Assembly (NCBI GenBank): GCA_034620365.1
Contig: JAQGEQ010000192.1
Location: 1,111,001-1,175,000, forward strand
DNA from: Pegea sp. RAD2-039
Lineage: Eukaryota > Chordata > Thaliacea > Salpida > Salpidae
Direction of reading: 5' to 3'
DNA: 64,000 nucleotides
Shown: positions 1 through 43,367 of the stretch, in pieces
How the letters are laid out: each line of letters begins with the position of its first letter
Position numbering within the stretch: the stretch's first letter is position 1
Notes under the pieces: model-generated
Databases searched by the model: none
What the model saw: only the letters and a program-made list of their open reading frames with translations
What the model was told of the DNA's origin: nothing
Made by a program: the position numbers and the translations under genes

Positions 1-1954
1 AGAAAATTTAGTATTGACAACATACAAAGTCTGACAAAAAATAAAAGGTTTTCTTTAAACTTCTTAATTGTTAAATATTTTTCAGTCTATTTTATAATAT
101 AAACTTTTAAAAGATAGCTTCGTCAGTCTGATGTGAAAAATTTTCAGCAAATTCTTTTATCCTGAGTATAACAGTATTTGATAAAGCATATGAAATTGAT
201 ACCTTGAAATAAAAATAACTGCTTATAGGCTGTAAAAAAGCTTGTTTTTGGTGTGAAGCTATTCACGTAGTATCATATGTTATTGCCAGTTTAATATTTC
301 AAGCTTATGGAATTTATTGTTTTAAAATCAGGTGAATCTTAGAGATGAGTTTTCTGAATGAGTTTTTATCACACTAACTTTAGAGCTTTTGTATAACGAT
401 TAAATATAAAAAGAATTTAAACCAGATATTTAAACAGACTTTTATCAATTGCATTGGTCAGTAGTTATCCTTCAAAACAAATTAAAACAATTTTACAAGT
501 ACTTATGCTTTCATGCTTTTTATTGTAAAAGGTTACAAAAACATAGACTTGAAAATCTTGAATTCAATGTTCAGTAATATCATTGAATAAAAATCACCTG
601 ACCATGACGACATTGAAGCATAACGTTCATTGAAGCAGAACGTTTTTCAAAATCAAAAATTTCAATTGCAATAATGCTGATGGTATGCCTATTATTTAAA
701 TACAGAATATCAACTTATAGATGCTAATAACATCTAAACTGTAAATAAATAGGTACATGGTAAGAAATATGTTACTGATAAAACATATTTTTACTTTAAT
801 TTCTTATATTGCTAATTTTGAAAACTTAGCCCTATAACCTGCGGCAACAAATAAAAACTCTTAAATTTCTTTTTCGAAGTATTTTAATTTTTTAAATACA
901 ATTTTGATTGCATGTCTTTTAATTTGCATTGAGATCAAAATTTGATTTATTGTTTCTTAAGTTGAGATAAATGATAAAACTATTTTCTCTTATAAAGATT
1001 AAGAACCGAAACAATTTTATAGATGATTAATGTTTTAAAATAAAAAGTTATTGATTAAAAATATTTAAAAACTTTAATTTTTTTTACATTTGAAAAACTT
1101 AACCGTCTGTAAAAATTCCTCCAAAAACTATTTTAGTAATAAATCTGTTTTAGACTAATCTGCAACTTTTTTCTGCAGAATATTCACGTAAATTTTACAG
1201 GTAAGCTTATTACTTTTTAATGTTTCTTTAAAACTACAGTAAAAAGCTTATATTTAGTCAGTAATTTTGACATAGAGATAAACAAAAGAATTTACTCGTT
1301 TAAAATGAAGCAAGAAAGTTGTGGAGTTTTATAAAACATTTATTTCATCTGTACCTATTATGAAAAACTTAAGTAAAATCACTTGACTGAATACTATTGA
1401 TACCAAAAATTTAATTATTACTTTATAAGATACAACTAAATTTAAACTGCTGTACACTTAAAATAAGTTTCAAAAGTTGTTTCATTTCAAAAATTGCGCT
1501 AGATTTATTATAAAAGGTTATAAATTTTAGATTAGTTTGAATTATTTAGAAAAATTATTTTTTTAGCTGTAAGGAAAGTAATTAAAGTTTTATAACTTCA
1601 ACTTTTTAAGCAAGTCTTAGCTGACAACACAACGGCTAAATAAACGAGAGAATTTATTTCGATTTATCAAAGTATTTGACTTATTAAAGATTATTGAAAG
1701 TTGTTAAGTTCTACATTTTGAAATGTTGGCTTTGACAAGTTAAATTTTTTTTAAATCATTAAAGAGCACGAGCTTATGACATCTATTTGTATCAATAGAA
1801 AACTTTAAAAGTTTTTTAATTTGTGAAATATTTACTTTGAAGTTAATTTGTCGAGACGAGATGGAAATAAAACAAAGTTTAAAGTTAGTTTCAATAAAAT
1901 GACTAACAAAAGTTTTTATGAATCATCGTTTTATTTGAAACTTTTTTTTTCTAG
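1..1954. other. AT-rich flank upstream of the first readable calcium-channel exon
   Basis: No convincing coding exon is visible. The first readable channel exon starts behind a splice acceptor (poly-T then CTAG at 1951-1954), so at least one more 5' exon with the start codon must exist here or further upstream. I could not choose one, because several short ATG-led stretches exist and none is distinctive. Confidence 0.5.
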
Positions 1955-24406
<22,452 letters not shown>

Positions 24407-27400
24407 ACTAATTGTTGATAAATAGACAAAGACTTAACTAAACCAATCAAACTCTATCTATTTGGTTTGAAATTGTAACAAGACCAAGAAATATATTTGT
24501 TACTTCATTTCATTTTTCCAACGTACACTTAGTCACGTGGATAGAAGCTGGTCACACAGCTTGTATAATTGCCAAAATTAAATCTGCTGGTTAATGCTAC
24601 TTTCATATTTATTGGCTGCTCTAACTTAAATTGGTTACATTTAAGAGCAGTCAAGTTTTTTCGCTCAATTCTATTTATACTTAAGCTCTTAGCTAGCAAA
24701 CAAACTTTATCAGCAACTAACTACAATTATTTTTACTATTAATTATCCTTTAAAGCATTCATAGCTAACTCAAATCAATTAATGAGGATATGACATTTTT
24801 GACAAATAGAATTCCTGCCTTATTAAACACAAAACTTATAGTAATGGTAATAAATTAGTAAAAGTGTTTATTTGTGAACTACAAATCTTTGAAAGAAGTT
24901 TTATATTTTTGCCTCCTAGGCAATTAACAAATTAATCTTTAAAGCATTTAACTATATGCTTGTTGCCTTGATTTCAATCATGACTAACACAACAAGAAAA
25001 AATACAAAGATTAAATAAACTTTTACAACTTGACAAACTTATTTAACTAATAAAACTTTAGAAATCTAAATACAAAGGTTTTAATTGGTGTTTAGCTATT
25101 TTAACAATCTTACGTATACTTTTATTTGATGCTTTCTCTTCCTGGTTCGCGCCTTTTTCCTTCTGTAAATGTGGTTCCTGATAGCAGTTTTAAAAAAGCA
25201 CTTCTTTGAATGCATTGTTGAATTATTACAGAGAGAAAAAATTAAAAAATAAAGTGAAATAATTTACTAAAGGTTTTTTTTAAAAATGTAAGCTGATGTA
25301 GTTAAATGAAAGTTATCATATTAGAAAGAAAAAACTGTTTAGTTCTGGATATAATTGTTTGATAAGCTACACGTTTTTTAAGTATTTATCTCAAAAAAAC
25401 AAGTTTTTTTATGGTGTTGACCGAAAAGTTGTTACATGTTACGGTGCCAAATTAATCTAACTGTTTTTGTAAAAATTTATACTCTAATAAAATTCAAACT
25501 AGCACCTTTGGTTTACAATAAAAGGCTTATTAGGTTAATATACAAATGCAGATAGGATCTTTTATTTTGCGGTTTCATAGTCATCATTGTCGAGTTTGTA
25601 CTAGTTGGCTATAATACCATTTTAAATCACCAAATTGTTTTTTTATTCTAGGATGTGATAGTTTTCTAAAGACAAATAACCTAAAACAAACTGTCATTGC
25701 TTTAAAAAATAAGGATATTATTTAACTTTAATCAAAATTAGAAACTTTAAGTCAACATGATTTTCAAAACATCTTTCATTTTGATATTTGTGACAAGTTA
25801 GTGAAATAATTTAGATTTACTCTAAATATTGTTTTAAAAGTTAAATTCACTTTTTCAGCAGTCACCATGATTCAATATAATATATTTTATAAATCGATTA
25901 TTACAAATAAGACGTTATTACAAAGAATAACTGAAATTTAGAAATCATAATCTCGTGAATAGTTATATAAATAATTATTATGCATAAACATTTTCTTTGT
26001 ATACTTTTTGAAATAGCTAGGATTGTGACAACTCTAGTATTAGTTTATCTAGTAAAAATGAATTTTAAGACTAATTATTTGTATTTATTGTCTCATTTTA
26101 CAAAGTGATTGAATGAGTATAAAATTAACAACATAACTGATTTTCATAATTTTGTTGAAACTTCAAAATTATTATCATTAAATTATTTTTATTTTGAGTA
26201 ATTATTTCAAAGGTCAGTTTATACTTTGTATAATAAACTTAAAGATAATCTCAAATATTCCTTATAACTTATTAATTTCACTGATTTGTGTTTTGATAAT
26301 TGAAAAACTAATCAATAAATAAAATAAGTCAATATTAAGTATTTTATTATAAGTATCAGTTATTACAGCAATCAGTTTGATGATATAAGTTTATTTTTAA
26401 ACTATATCTTTGTAAGGTTTTTTTACTAATAAGATTTGAAACGCGATTTTCAAAACTATTGTATCAAAGAATTTACATTATACACAATTAAAACTGAAGC
26501 ATTACCATAAAAGTTCTTAAAATATTTATCATATTATTTAACATTAAGTCAAAAGTTTAAATGCAGATAAGATATATATTGAAATACATTCAATATCACA
26601 TGAGTTATAAGAGAACAATATTTTTAAAAGCCTCAAAATTTCATGAGTAATAAAATAATGCAGTTATAAAATTGATTAATTTACAAGTAAAAAAATAGAA
26701 AACTATTTTGAGTGAAATGTTTGTAATTTCAGTTAACATCTAAAACAAAATAAATTTCTTCAGTTAATCTCTTATAAAAATGAAAAATAGACCTACAATT
26801 ATGTTGATAGGAATTTTTATAACCATGAATACTATTGTTAGAAGTTTCATTTGATAATATTTCTGATGTAATAGAAAGAAGATCATAATTAGAAAAGTAA
26901 TTCATTTGGGAGTTGTCGGAGCAGTTTAAGATGTACACTTAGTTAAATTCAAATTTTTTGTAGCAGCTACTAATTATATAGAAGTACTAAAAATGTTTGA
27001 TTTATTGGAATATACTAAACAGCAGCTGATTTTGAAAAGTTATTATTTTAATTTGTTTAAATGTTCTGTAATCGTTTAAAGTAGTGATTTCTAACTGGGT
27101 AAAAGTTCAAAATAGAAAAAATAAATTTTAATCTACCAGAAAAAAATTGAGTAATGGTTATTTTAAAATTGTAGTTTATTAACCTTTTAAATAATAATAA
27201 CATATCTCAATTTTAGTAAAAAGCGGTAAATAAGATGCTATTTGGTAGATAACATCAAAATTATCTGTAATAATTATTATCATTTCTTTATTGGTGTTTA
27301 AAAATGCTGAGTATTCTAGCATTCAATAAAAAGGCTTAGATATAAAAATTAGTGTGAGTAGAAAAAATATTCAAAGATTTTACAAAGTATTAGATAAATA

Positions 27401-28182
27401 GTCTTACTAAAGATTTTTAATTATTTACTTATCAAAGTATTATTTTTTAATTAAAATAAAATTTATAATAAATCAAAATTATTTCAGCTAGAAAATTGAG
27501 ATTTTTGTAAAGTCAATAAGCGAAGAAATGATTTAGTAAAAATATTTTATAGTTTTCAATTTATCTTTTGTAAAGAAGTTTTCTTGTCTTCATTTGTTAA
27601 CTTTTTCTCAAAATAGTTGTATAATGCTTTTATTATTTGATAATATTTTTACATTAAATTTATTACTATCAATTAAAAACAAGAAAATTAAATAATAATA
27701 GATTTAACTGTTGTTTTATAACTTTATTTGGTGTTACCAATGTAGTTATACAAAAATGTTTCTTTAAAAACAAATAAAACAAATTTGAAATTATTTAATG
27801 TTCAATTGAATAATTGAGTTTGTAAATAAATGTCTTCAACAATACTTAGATAACGATTCTTGTATTTGATAAATAATTAGATGAGGTATTCTCTGTAGAT
27901 AACGTAGAGTTTAAGGTAATTAGTATAGATTACGAAAAGATGTCAGTTCGTTGTTTAATATGTTATATAATTATAGAAATGATAAAACTTTATGTACTTC
28001 AAATTATTAGCTTAGTTTTATTATACTTTTATCTTTTATAAAATCGCAATAAATAGCAACAGATAAAACATCATTACATCAAAATGTACATTTATTTTTA
28101 TTGAAAAACTAAATTTTAATTTATGGTAACTATTGTTTATTAATTAGTCTCAGAGACATTAAAGATGGGGACATTGTTTTCT
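24407..28182. other. AT-rich spacer downstream of Cav1
   Basis: Presumably this starts with the channel 3' UTR. AATAAA hexamers occur at 24849, 25014 and 25248, but in DNA this AT-rich they are not diagnostic. I see no exon-like or repeat structure in the rest. Confidence 0.5.
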
Positions 28183-28755
28183 CTACGTGACCTTATGTAC
28201 GTGACCTTCTTTGCAAGAAGCTGCACCGTGTTTGCCGGAATATGAATCACCGACTACCGAGGCCCATTTGACAGGTTTCTTTGTAGAGGCATCCAGTTCG
28301 TCCATTGATTTATACAAAGCAGTAATTTTCTCGTTGATTTTGGCAACATCTTTGCCAATTTTTGGTTTAAATTTTTCCAATTCAGCAGATACAGATTTGC
28401 TGATGTCGGATATTAGGTTTGAATTAGAGGAGGTAGATGTTGTGTCCATGGTTCTACATTTAATGCAGAACCATTTAAATCCCATTTGCTTCATCTGGTT
28501 GCTATCAAATATATCATAATTTTTTTTGCTCACATCACTACAAGTGAGACGAAACCAGGAGAGCCATTTAATGCATTCTACTGCCGGATCTTCACCAGAG
28601 CAAATTTTATTACAGGATTATCAATTGCCATTTCAAGCTTGTCTTGATGAAGTCGTTTTTCCAGAGTTTTTATGTATACTGGAACGTAAGGTCTTACCAC
28701 TTTTATTTGGGTCCACAATAGTATTTACTTCTAAGATTTCTAAGACTGTCATTTT
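28183..28755 (-). mobile_element. LINE ORF1 remnant with a PHD-like zinc finger
   Basis: On the minus strand, from 28614 downward, a Cys-rich finger is read: CNKICSG, then WFRLTCSD, then WFCIKCRTM. This spacing resembles the PHD-type fingers in ORF1 proteins of CR1-like LINEs. It is followed by a Lys-rich, coiled-coil-like segment and KKPVKWASVVGDS, which resembles the linker after such fingers. Upstream, a short reading frame (28755 down) is cut off by stops and a frameshift. No reverse transcriptase is attached. It is dead or truncated. Confidence 0.55.
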
Positions 28756-28762
28756 GTCCTTT

Positions 28763-31700
28763 TAATTGTTTATTTCAATTTTATCATGATAATTCAAAAG
28801 TGAACACAATCGTCGAATAAAAATCATTTTGCTGACAGAGAATTGGTTTCTTAATTAGTATTAGTGGTTGACATTTCATCTTTCAATGACTGAATACAAT
28901 TTTAATTATGTCGCCAGTTGTATTTACTTCTAACAAAAAATAGGAAAGTAAAGATTACTGCTTCAAATAACTCTATCAAATCATCACTTAGATGAATGAT
29001 TTGAAATTTATCAAAGGATTTCTCGTAACTTGGTCAAAAATTAAAAGGATTGGATTTTATAATTCAAAATGGAATTGTCTTATGACAGTAGTTATAATTA
29101 GATATTGGGCTAGAAGAAATTTGTAAAATAAAAACTATTTGATTTTTTAGAGTAGGAAGAAAGATATTCGAATTTTATAGTTATAATAAAATCCTCCTGT
29201 GGTACTAAAATGTTTGTTAAATTATTACAATAAATTTTCAAAAAGTTCAATTTTTACCTTGAACAAATGCTCTGATTTAAATTTAAGAATCTGTAGTTAA
29301 AATCGAGATCAAAATACTATATGAATTCTTAAAACATCGTTTATTGGAGCATTTGGAAATCAACAGCTAAATGTAGTTCTGTGATTATTTAATTTGTAAA
29401 AATTTTTAACTTGAAATGATCTATCTCAGATATTTATTTATTCAACGCATGTCTGCGACTGACAAATTCAATAGAAAAAATAAACAAAATACATTAATAG
29501 CAAACAAAAGCCAAATATTTTGAGTAAAAAGGTAATTGGAAGGTCTTAGGAATCACAACTTAAGATTACAAACACTGTAGAAGCATAAGTAAAACATAAA
29601 TTATAAATCAAAGATTTGATATGATAAATTAGGAGAAGAAAATAAGGAAACTGGCAGTGTTACACTTGATAAGGAAACTACTTACATCTTGTCTTTTAAA
29701 CAACAATATTAAAGATGCGATAGAATTTGATGTAGTGATGGAATCAGGAATGGAATTCCAAGTCTTTGTTGCCCTTTAAAAAGCTGTTACTCCACTGGAT
29801 GTTTATAAAGTTGTTGGGCGTTTTAATTTTGATTTTGAAGTAGTTTCAAGTTAAATAAAAACAATTAGAATAAAACTAAATCAGGAACGAATCAATTTGT
29901 AATTTTATAAATCTTTTAGCAAAACAATTATTTTTAAATTAGATGAATTGGATAGATTTGATTTTTCTAATTAAAACATGCCTAATAAAATTCAATTTAA
30001 AAACCTTACAGCTACATAAAGAAATTTTCAAATATTAACATTCACAGTAAAATTGTTTACTATAATTTCAACCTTTAATAATTAACTATTATTATAAATT
30101 TATGTTCTAATTTGCAAATAAACAATAAGTTAAAAACCGGCTAAAACTCAGTGAGTGTATGATAATTTTATAATTTAATAAGTAGCTATAACAAGGAAAT
30201 TTTTGGTTAAATCTAAATATTTAAATAAGTTATCAAAATATTATGAAAAAATTGTTTTAGTATAAACTTCTTGGGAATTATCACAAAGATATTTTTAGGT
30301 ATATAGAAACCAATTAAAATTTATCAAGCTTTTTGGAGAGTTGCTGTTTACCTGCAGGCAGTGAATACTTAAAAAGAACTTGTTTGTTTGAAAAATATCT
30401 GATAAAAATTTAAATTTCATTTTTCAATTTTGAACTCAGTGAAAAACGAAACTAATTTTGAAAATTGTTTGCAAACCACTAAAGTTATAGAAATTTATTT
30501 TTACATTTTGATAACTTCAACTTAATTTGACTTATTTCTGAGCAATGAGTTGAAAAATCAATCTACTGCTAAAATATTTTGAATTTAACTCCAGTACAAC
30601 CTCAAATATTTCAAAATTAATTAAAAGCATTATAAAAGAATTATATTTATTCGATTATACAGTCGATGAAACTATTTGTAAATTCTAAAAAGGTTACTGA
30701 CTAAAAATCATCTGTAAATGATGTTAAAAGATTTCAGACTTCTATTTCTCTTTCAAGATTTTTTGAATGCCTCTAACTTGTGAATTTATAAACAAATAAT
30801 TATAATATTAATTTCTAACATCCTCATCCAACATGACCGCTCTTAACTGAAGCAGGATATATTATAATTTATGATAATATCTGAATAAATTTAAGGACTC
30901 ATTTTTATTTTAAATCAAGAATATTTAAGTTCCATATACAATTTGTTTAGTCAGATATTTCATTACAAAAATGTCTTTTTATAGATATTTTAAAAACTGT
31001 ACAAGCAAATACTTTTTGTTACATTTTTAAGTTAAGTTTTTGATGTAATCTTATTGACTTCAAATGACCTTAAGGTCTCAACAAGTTATGAAATTTGCAA
31101 AGTATTCTTCCTGTATTACTTATGATGTTGAAATCGACGTTAAGTTCACTTTTTTTAAATTTAAAGCTTGTAATATTTATCTAGTTTATTTGATGGTGTT
31201 TTAAACCAAAAAAAAATCTTGTTTAACTTTTTCTTTTGGTTTTATTTGACAAACAAAAGGTGTACAAAAATAGTGATTTTAAGATTAGTATAAAAATTAA
31301 CAAACTATTAAGTTAACGTTATTGACAGATTATACAACCAAATAATACTCTTTGAATATAAATATTTTATTTTTTCAATAATTTAATCACTGAAATTAAA
31401 CTAACATTATAATTTTATATTATACAGAAAGCAAAAGATTTAGTAATTCTTTGTTTTATGATTTTTTTATTAGTTTTTTTTTTTGTATAAAATGATATTT
31501 TGTTCTGAAAATAAAATTTAGTCAGTCACTGTTTTAAAATCAGAGTTTTGGTAACATATAAATACAATTTCTGTCGTTTCTAACATAATTTAAAGAGGTG
31601 GACTTGATGGAACTTACAGGAGAAAATTTTTGACCATAAATATGTGAAAATTGATTTATAAAATATTTCAACTAAAAATTTTGATCCAAATAAGAACTTG

Positions 31701-33323
31701 TTCTAGATTTTTGTTGGCGTTTATGAAACACAAAAATAATCCTAAACAAATTGAAGTTTACATTTCAATGTAGTCTGAAATATAAAATAAATAGTTGGTT
31801 AACAATTACTTGCAAAACAGGTTTTGAGAAAATCTAGACTCATTATAAGTATTCAAACCGAAAATTATCTGAGTTTAAAATCTTAAACTTCAGCAATTTT
31901 ATTAACTTATTATAACTTTTTTGTTTATCAATTTCTTACGTTCCATAAATTCTTACAAATTTTTTATCTAGACGAAATATTTTTTGTATTTAGATAAAAA
32001 TGTCAAACTGAATTTAAATTTACATACAAGAATTATTCACTAAAAGGTTTACTTCTAGTTATTTTGAGATTATATTTCAAAGCTATATTTACTTCTCTCC
32101 CTATAAAGTAAACAAAACTATTATATAAGTGAATTACAGGCGAGATATTTATCATTAAGCTTTTTTCAATCTAATAGTTTCAAAATTGACTTCATTTGAA
32201 TCTAACTTAGAAATTGATTTTGTTTAATATTTGAAAGTATGTAGGACTCTGTAGAAAAACATATGGTTTTTCCAGCTGTTTCACCTCAAAATCAAATGTA
32301 ACTTACTAACTGTTTGCACTAGAGTAGAAAAAAACTATAAAGTTTGATATGAAGTTAAAAAATTCACAAAATTTGTTGTCATTTAGTTGAAACCTTCAAA
32401 GTTTTCACATTTTTAATGATGAAATAAATAGACAAAAAGGTTTCGTTATTAGAAATTTTCGAATTTATTAAATGAACAATAACCCAAAGAAGTATTAAAA
32501 GCTTTTCAAGGAAATCAATTTGAAACTGATTGACAAAATACTAAAAAGTAAATGAGTAAGTTACAAGTCAATCTCAAACAGAAAGCAAAAACAACAGAAA
32601 AGGTTGTAAGAAGTAGGAAAACACTTCTGATCCTTGATGTCTACCTCACAAACAACAAAATCAGTTTGAAATAATTAGTTGGCATAAATTTCAAATTTAT
32701 ATTTACAACTCCTTGTGTACAACTTATTTTTTCGCATATATACATTTAGAAGTAAAATTTTTTCCATTTACGGTTACTAAGAAGGCCTCATTATCACAAG
32801 AAATCAAATCTTTCAGAAATGATGAGGATGTTATATACGATTTACAGAAGGCAGAAGTTTTCAAAAACCTTTAAAATCAAATAATTATGGATCAAATTCA
32901 GTGAAAGAAGAAGAATTTTGAGTTTGAATCCAGTGAAGAAGATATTTTAGATTTAATAGATCTTTACAGATGAGTAAATAAAAAGATTTGTTTCAAAAGA
33001 TGATAAAACGTCATCTCTGGCGGAAAACATGACACAGGGAATATTTTAAATTGAGAAAAGACGACAGAAGCGAAAGAGGAATATTTGAAGAGTTGTACAT
33101 ACTACCTGTAAGAAGTTAGGAATTTTCTACATAGTTTTTTGGTCAATTTGCAAAGCAAAAAAGAAAACGAAAAAGATGAATATAGAAGCAAATGACAAGC
33201 TGAACTTTACTCAATACATAAGCTATCTGTACTAAAATGGCTTTTTTTACTTTTAGCAGATAAACTTTCATAGAATGTATGAGATAAAATATTGAAAAAA
33301 AGATGTGAACAAATGAGATGAAG
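28763..33323. other. AT-rich spacer with two decayed coding-like patches
   Basis: Most of this is featureless AT-rich DNA. Near 29640-29870 (plus) a coding-like frame holds IEFDVVMESGMEFQVFVAL and, after a stop, VTPLDVYKVVGRFNFDFEVV. Near 32770-33220 (plus) a frame with stops holds DEDVIYDLQKAEVF and ESSEEDILDLIDLYR. I recognise neither; they may be old element remnants or chance. The 3' UTR of the minus-strand NEDD4 gene should also lie just below 33324. Confidence 0.4.
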
Positions 33324-40452
<7,129 letters not shown>

Positions 40453-42288
40453 AATAAACAGAAAAGTAAAACTTTTAAAAGGTTAACTGATTTACACAAA
40501 TTAACAATATACTTTTGCTTGAATACTCTTTTACTAATTTACTTCTAAAACAATTTAATTGTGTTAATTTAATCATCTTTCAATTTTAGACTAAAAACCC
40601 AACAACTTTACATATAAGGTTATTTACTGTCATCACAAAATCAATTTTAAATACATATAATCAACTTTAAGCACCTTTATCACTTTTTACAGTAATAAAC
40701 AAGTTTTATTTGTAAAAAGGTTTCTAATTTAAGAATGTTAGATAAAAAACTATTAGATTAACAGCTTTAGTTAACTCAAATAAGATGCTATAGTTATTAT
40801 ATAATAATTTATAACATACTAATAATATTCTACTAAAAATACAATTTATTTTAAAGCTACATTTGAAATAAACGAATTTCTACTTTCATTTTTTGATATA
40901 CAAGTGATAATAAACACTATTTTCAATCTTAAAAAGCATTTAACAAAAACTAAAAACATTAGAAATAAAAATTATATCAAAAAGTCAACTATAATAAGAC
41001 ATTAAATGTAAAGTCAAATATATATTTATATTAAAAACTACAATTCTTAAAATAAATATCAGTTATAATCAAAGTATAAAACCATCAATTGAAAAATAAC
41101 TTTTCAAAAAATTTATGAAATAATTTTTACAAAATTAAACAATTTGGCTGAAATTTTACTCATTTTTGTAATATTTGAGATCAATTACTAAGCTATCTTA
41201 TAAGCTCTGACTAATTCATAACTTGAATTTCTTTAAACAAATCTTAAATTTAATTTCAAATGAGACAGAAAATTTAAGAGCATATTTTTAAAATACCATA
41301 AAGTTAAAAAAAACTTAAAAGCTTATATTGATCAAATATATTACTAAAAAGAAAATTCAATTGAATAAATGTAGTTAATTGAAACTTATAATAAAAATAC
41401 TTCACAATCATAACCTAAAACAGATTTTATATGACCAATAAATTTCACAAATAGAAAGAAACTGAAAGAAATAAAAAAAAATAAAAATTTGTATTCAAGT
41501 TCAGTTTTAATAGTTTTCATTTGTTGTTTACAATTTTTTTTTCTCTTAAAAATTCAAAACCTATTAAAAATTTATCATAAACTATAAATAATATTTATAA
41601 TTAATAATAAACAATGATAAATAACACATTTAAAAATACTTTTTATTTTCTATGAATATTTACATCAAATCAAAATATTTCAATATCTTTTTATAGATTT
41701 AAACTTAATAAATTTATTTTAAATATCTCTGTAGTATAAAAATCTTAATTGGAATACTATGAAAATAGCATTACGTTAAAAAACTAAAAACAAAAGTGAT
41801 TTCAACAAAGATAACGATATAATCAATGGGGCAAGAATTTATTATTTCTAAATATTCGATGTTAACAAAGGTATTTACAAAAGTACTCAAAAGGGCGAAA
41901 AGTACAAAGCTTAGTAATATTCGTAAATCATAGATAAAATTTCTAATATACAAATATGTTTTTTATTTAATTATTTGTACTAGATAGAAAAAAATAAGCT
42001 TAGAAATATATTTTTTTAAAGTTTTCTGTTAAATAGTTCTGTTCATAAAACAACATTAAATAAGTTAAAAAATAGCATGAAAAATAGTATCAAAATAAGG
42101 CTTGTAATTAAAACTTTATATACTATTTAATCAAAAAAAATAATTATACAGAGTTATAAAAATAACTCTTTCTAAAAGCTTTTCTCAATTTTAAAAGTCG
42201 GATAATAACAAAGATAAAGTATCTCTAACATCATTACGGTCAGGTACAGAAATGTAATTAATGTATGCATAGCGATCATATTAAACTT
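40453..42288. other. AT-rich region upstream of NEDD4
   Basis: This should contain the NEDD4 promoter and any untranslated first exon on the minus strand. I see no CpG-rich patch, clear TATA context or exon-like sequence; it is almost all A and T. Confidence 0.45.
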
Positions 42289-42331
42289 GAAACACATTTA
42301 CATATGCAGTAGAATATTCTACTGTTATACA
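42289..42331 (+). repeat. Inverted-repeat arm, left
   Basis: The arm AAACACATTTACATATGCAG and onwards contains a perfect 16-bp palindrome, AGTAGAATATTCTACT, at 42308-42323. It pairs in inverted orientation with 43324-43367, at roughly four of five bases identical by eye. Confidence 0.6.
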
Positions 42332-42527
42332 ATTTAAATTTACCACTTTCTCCCCAACCAAATACTTGGAACGAACATTGAAGACCGCACGTTGTACCAG
42401 TATTACTATCAACGTCAATTAATCCCAATTCGTAGTGCTTTGATGGTACACCTTTAGATGGTCTGGTGAGTCACCAAACCTCTACACTGTTACTCTTCAG
42501 ATTGATATCACACCTCCTGATATCAGT

Positions 42528-42905
42528 TCATTTCATCTCTTCGTTCAAGAAAGTGACTGCAATTGTACCACCTTTCAGCTTTTCCATTTTAAGAAATGTT
42601 TTGATTCTAACTAGCGAGGCAGCTGTTTTTTCTTCCCGTTTATTGGCTAGAACAAGGCTAAAAAGTTTTAATATCTATCCTTCTAGAGTGATAGTATGAA
42701 GCTCTCTTCTTGCTTCGTCAAATCGATTTCTATTACAGCTGTGAGCAACAAAGAATGAAATTATGTTATTATAATAATAGTTTCAAAATTTCCCAATAAA
42801 ATCCTTGCCGCCAACATCCCATACAGTAAGAGTAATCCCTTTACCAAGTGAAGAAGTTTTTATATTGAAACAATAGCAACCAGTACAAATTTTAGCTTTG
42901 TAATA
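42528..42905 (-). pseudogene. Arf-family small GTPase, intronless pseudogene
   Basis: A single minus-strand frame with internal stops follows Arf from before switch 2 towards the C-terminus. It reads CFNIKTSSLGKGITLTVWD followed by VGGKD (Arf: FNVE...FTVWDVGGQD), then NYYYNNIISFFVAHSC, NRNRFDEARRELHTI (Arf: DRERIDEAREELH), LVLANKREE (Arf: VFANKQD). It ends at a stop at 42528. The catalytic Gln of WDVGGQ is Lys here. At least two in-frame stops interrupt it. No introns appear at Arf positions, so it is probably retrocopied. The P-loop part is not recognisable upstream. Confidence 0.7.
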
Positions 42906-43050
42906 AAAAACAAAGGAAACCTGTGATTTTTTTAATCAACGATCCAATATTTTACTTGGAATCTCCATATTACATTCGTATTCATTTCGTTCACTTTCGA
43001 AGCAGGATTTTCGAAATCGCTCGAGCGAAGCTTTTCTAAATTTTCGAATC

Positions 43051-43137
43051 GCTTAAAATAAGCGAAATATATTTCCTCATTAGTCACGCTGCTGAGTGAA
43101 GCAGTCCAGTGACATAGACCAGTGGTCAACAAATTGT
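43051..43137 (+). repeat. 87-bp dispersed direct repeat, copy 1
   Basis: It runs from GCTTAAAATAAGCGAAAT to AGTGGTCAACAAATTGT and matches 48365-48451 with about four mismatches in 87 bases. The end contains near-palindromic GACCAGTGGTC, which resembles hAT transposon termini. An untranslated element is likely. The minus-strand open frame here is not a gene. Confidence 0.8.
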
Positions 43138-43323
43138 TCAAATCGCTCGCAGCGATAAAGTTTAGGCCTCCTTATAGAATCATAAAGGGAGCTGGTCCAA
43201 ACTTTGTTCTGCTTTATCAATTCTGAAGCACTATAAAGTATATGTTCCAAAGTATACTTTCTTCCGTTATATTTATCAAGCTTTTTTTATCATAATTGGA
43301 TAGTCTGGATGCCCTTGCCATAT

Positions 43324-43367
43324 TATATAACAGTAGAGTACTTTACCGCTGACGTAAATGTGTTTTT
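43324..43367 (-). repeat. Inverted-repeat arm, right
   Basis: The reverse complement aligns with 42289-42331 over about 42 bases, with shared blocks ACACATTTAC and TCTACTGTTATA. Together the arms bound a 1.08-kb unit that includes the Arf pseudogene and one copy of the 87-bp repeat. Confidence 0.6.

Noticed and set aside
32770..33220. Possible gene between the spacer and the NEDD4 3' end
   Set aside because: The frame is broken by many stops and no motif is recognisable; it may be NEDD4 3' flank or an ancient remnant.
42466..42699. 77-residue plus-strand frame
   Set aside because: It is a shadow of the minus-strand Arf-like pseudogene, which has recognisable GTPase motifs.
42932..43141. 69-residue minus-strand frame
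   Set aside because: It overlaps a dispersed 87-bp repeat with a second copy at 48.4 kb, so it is not a gene.
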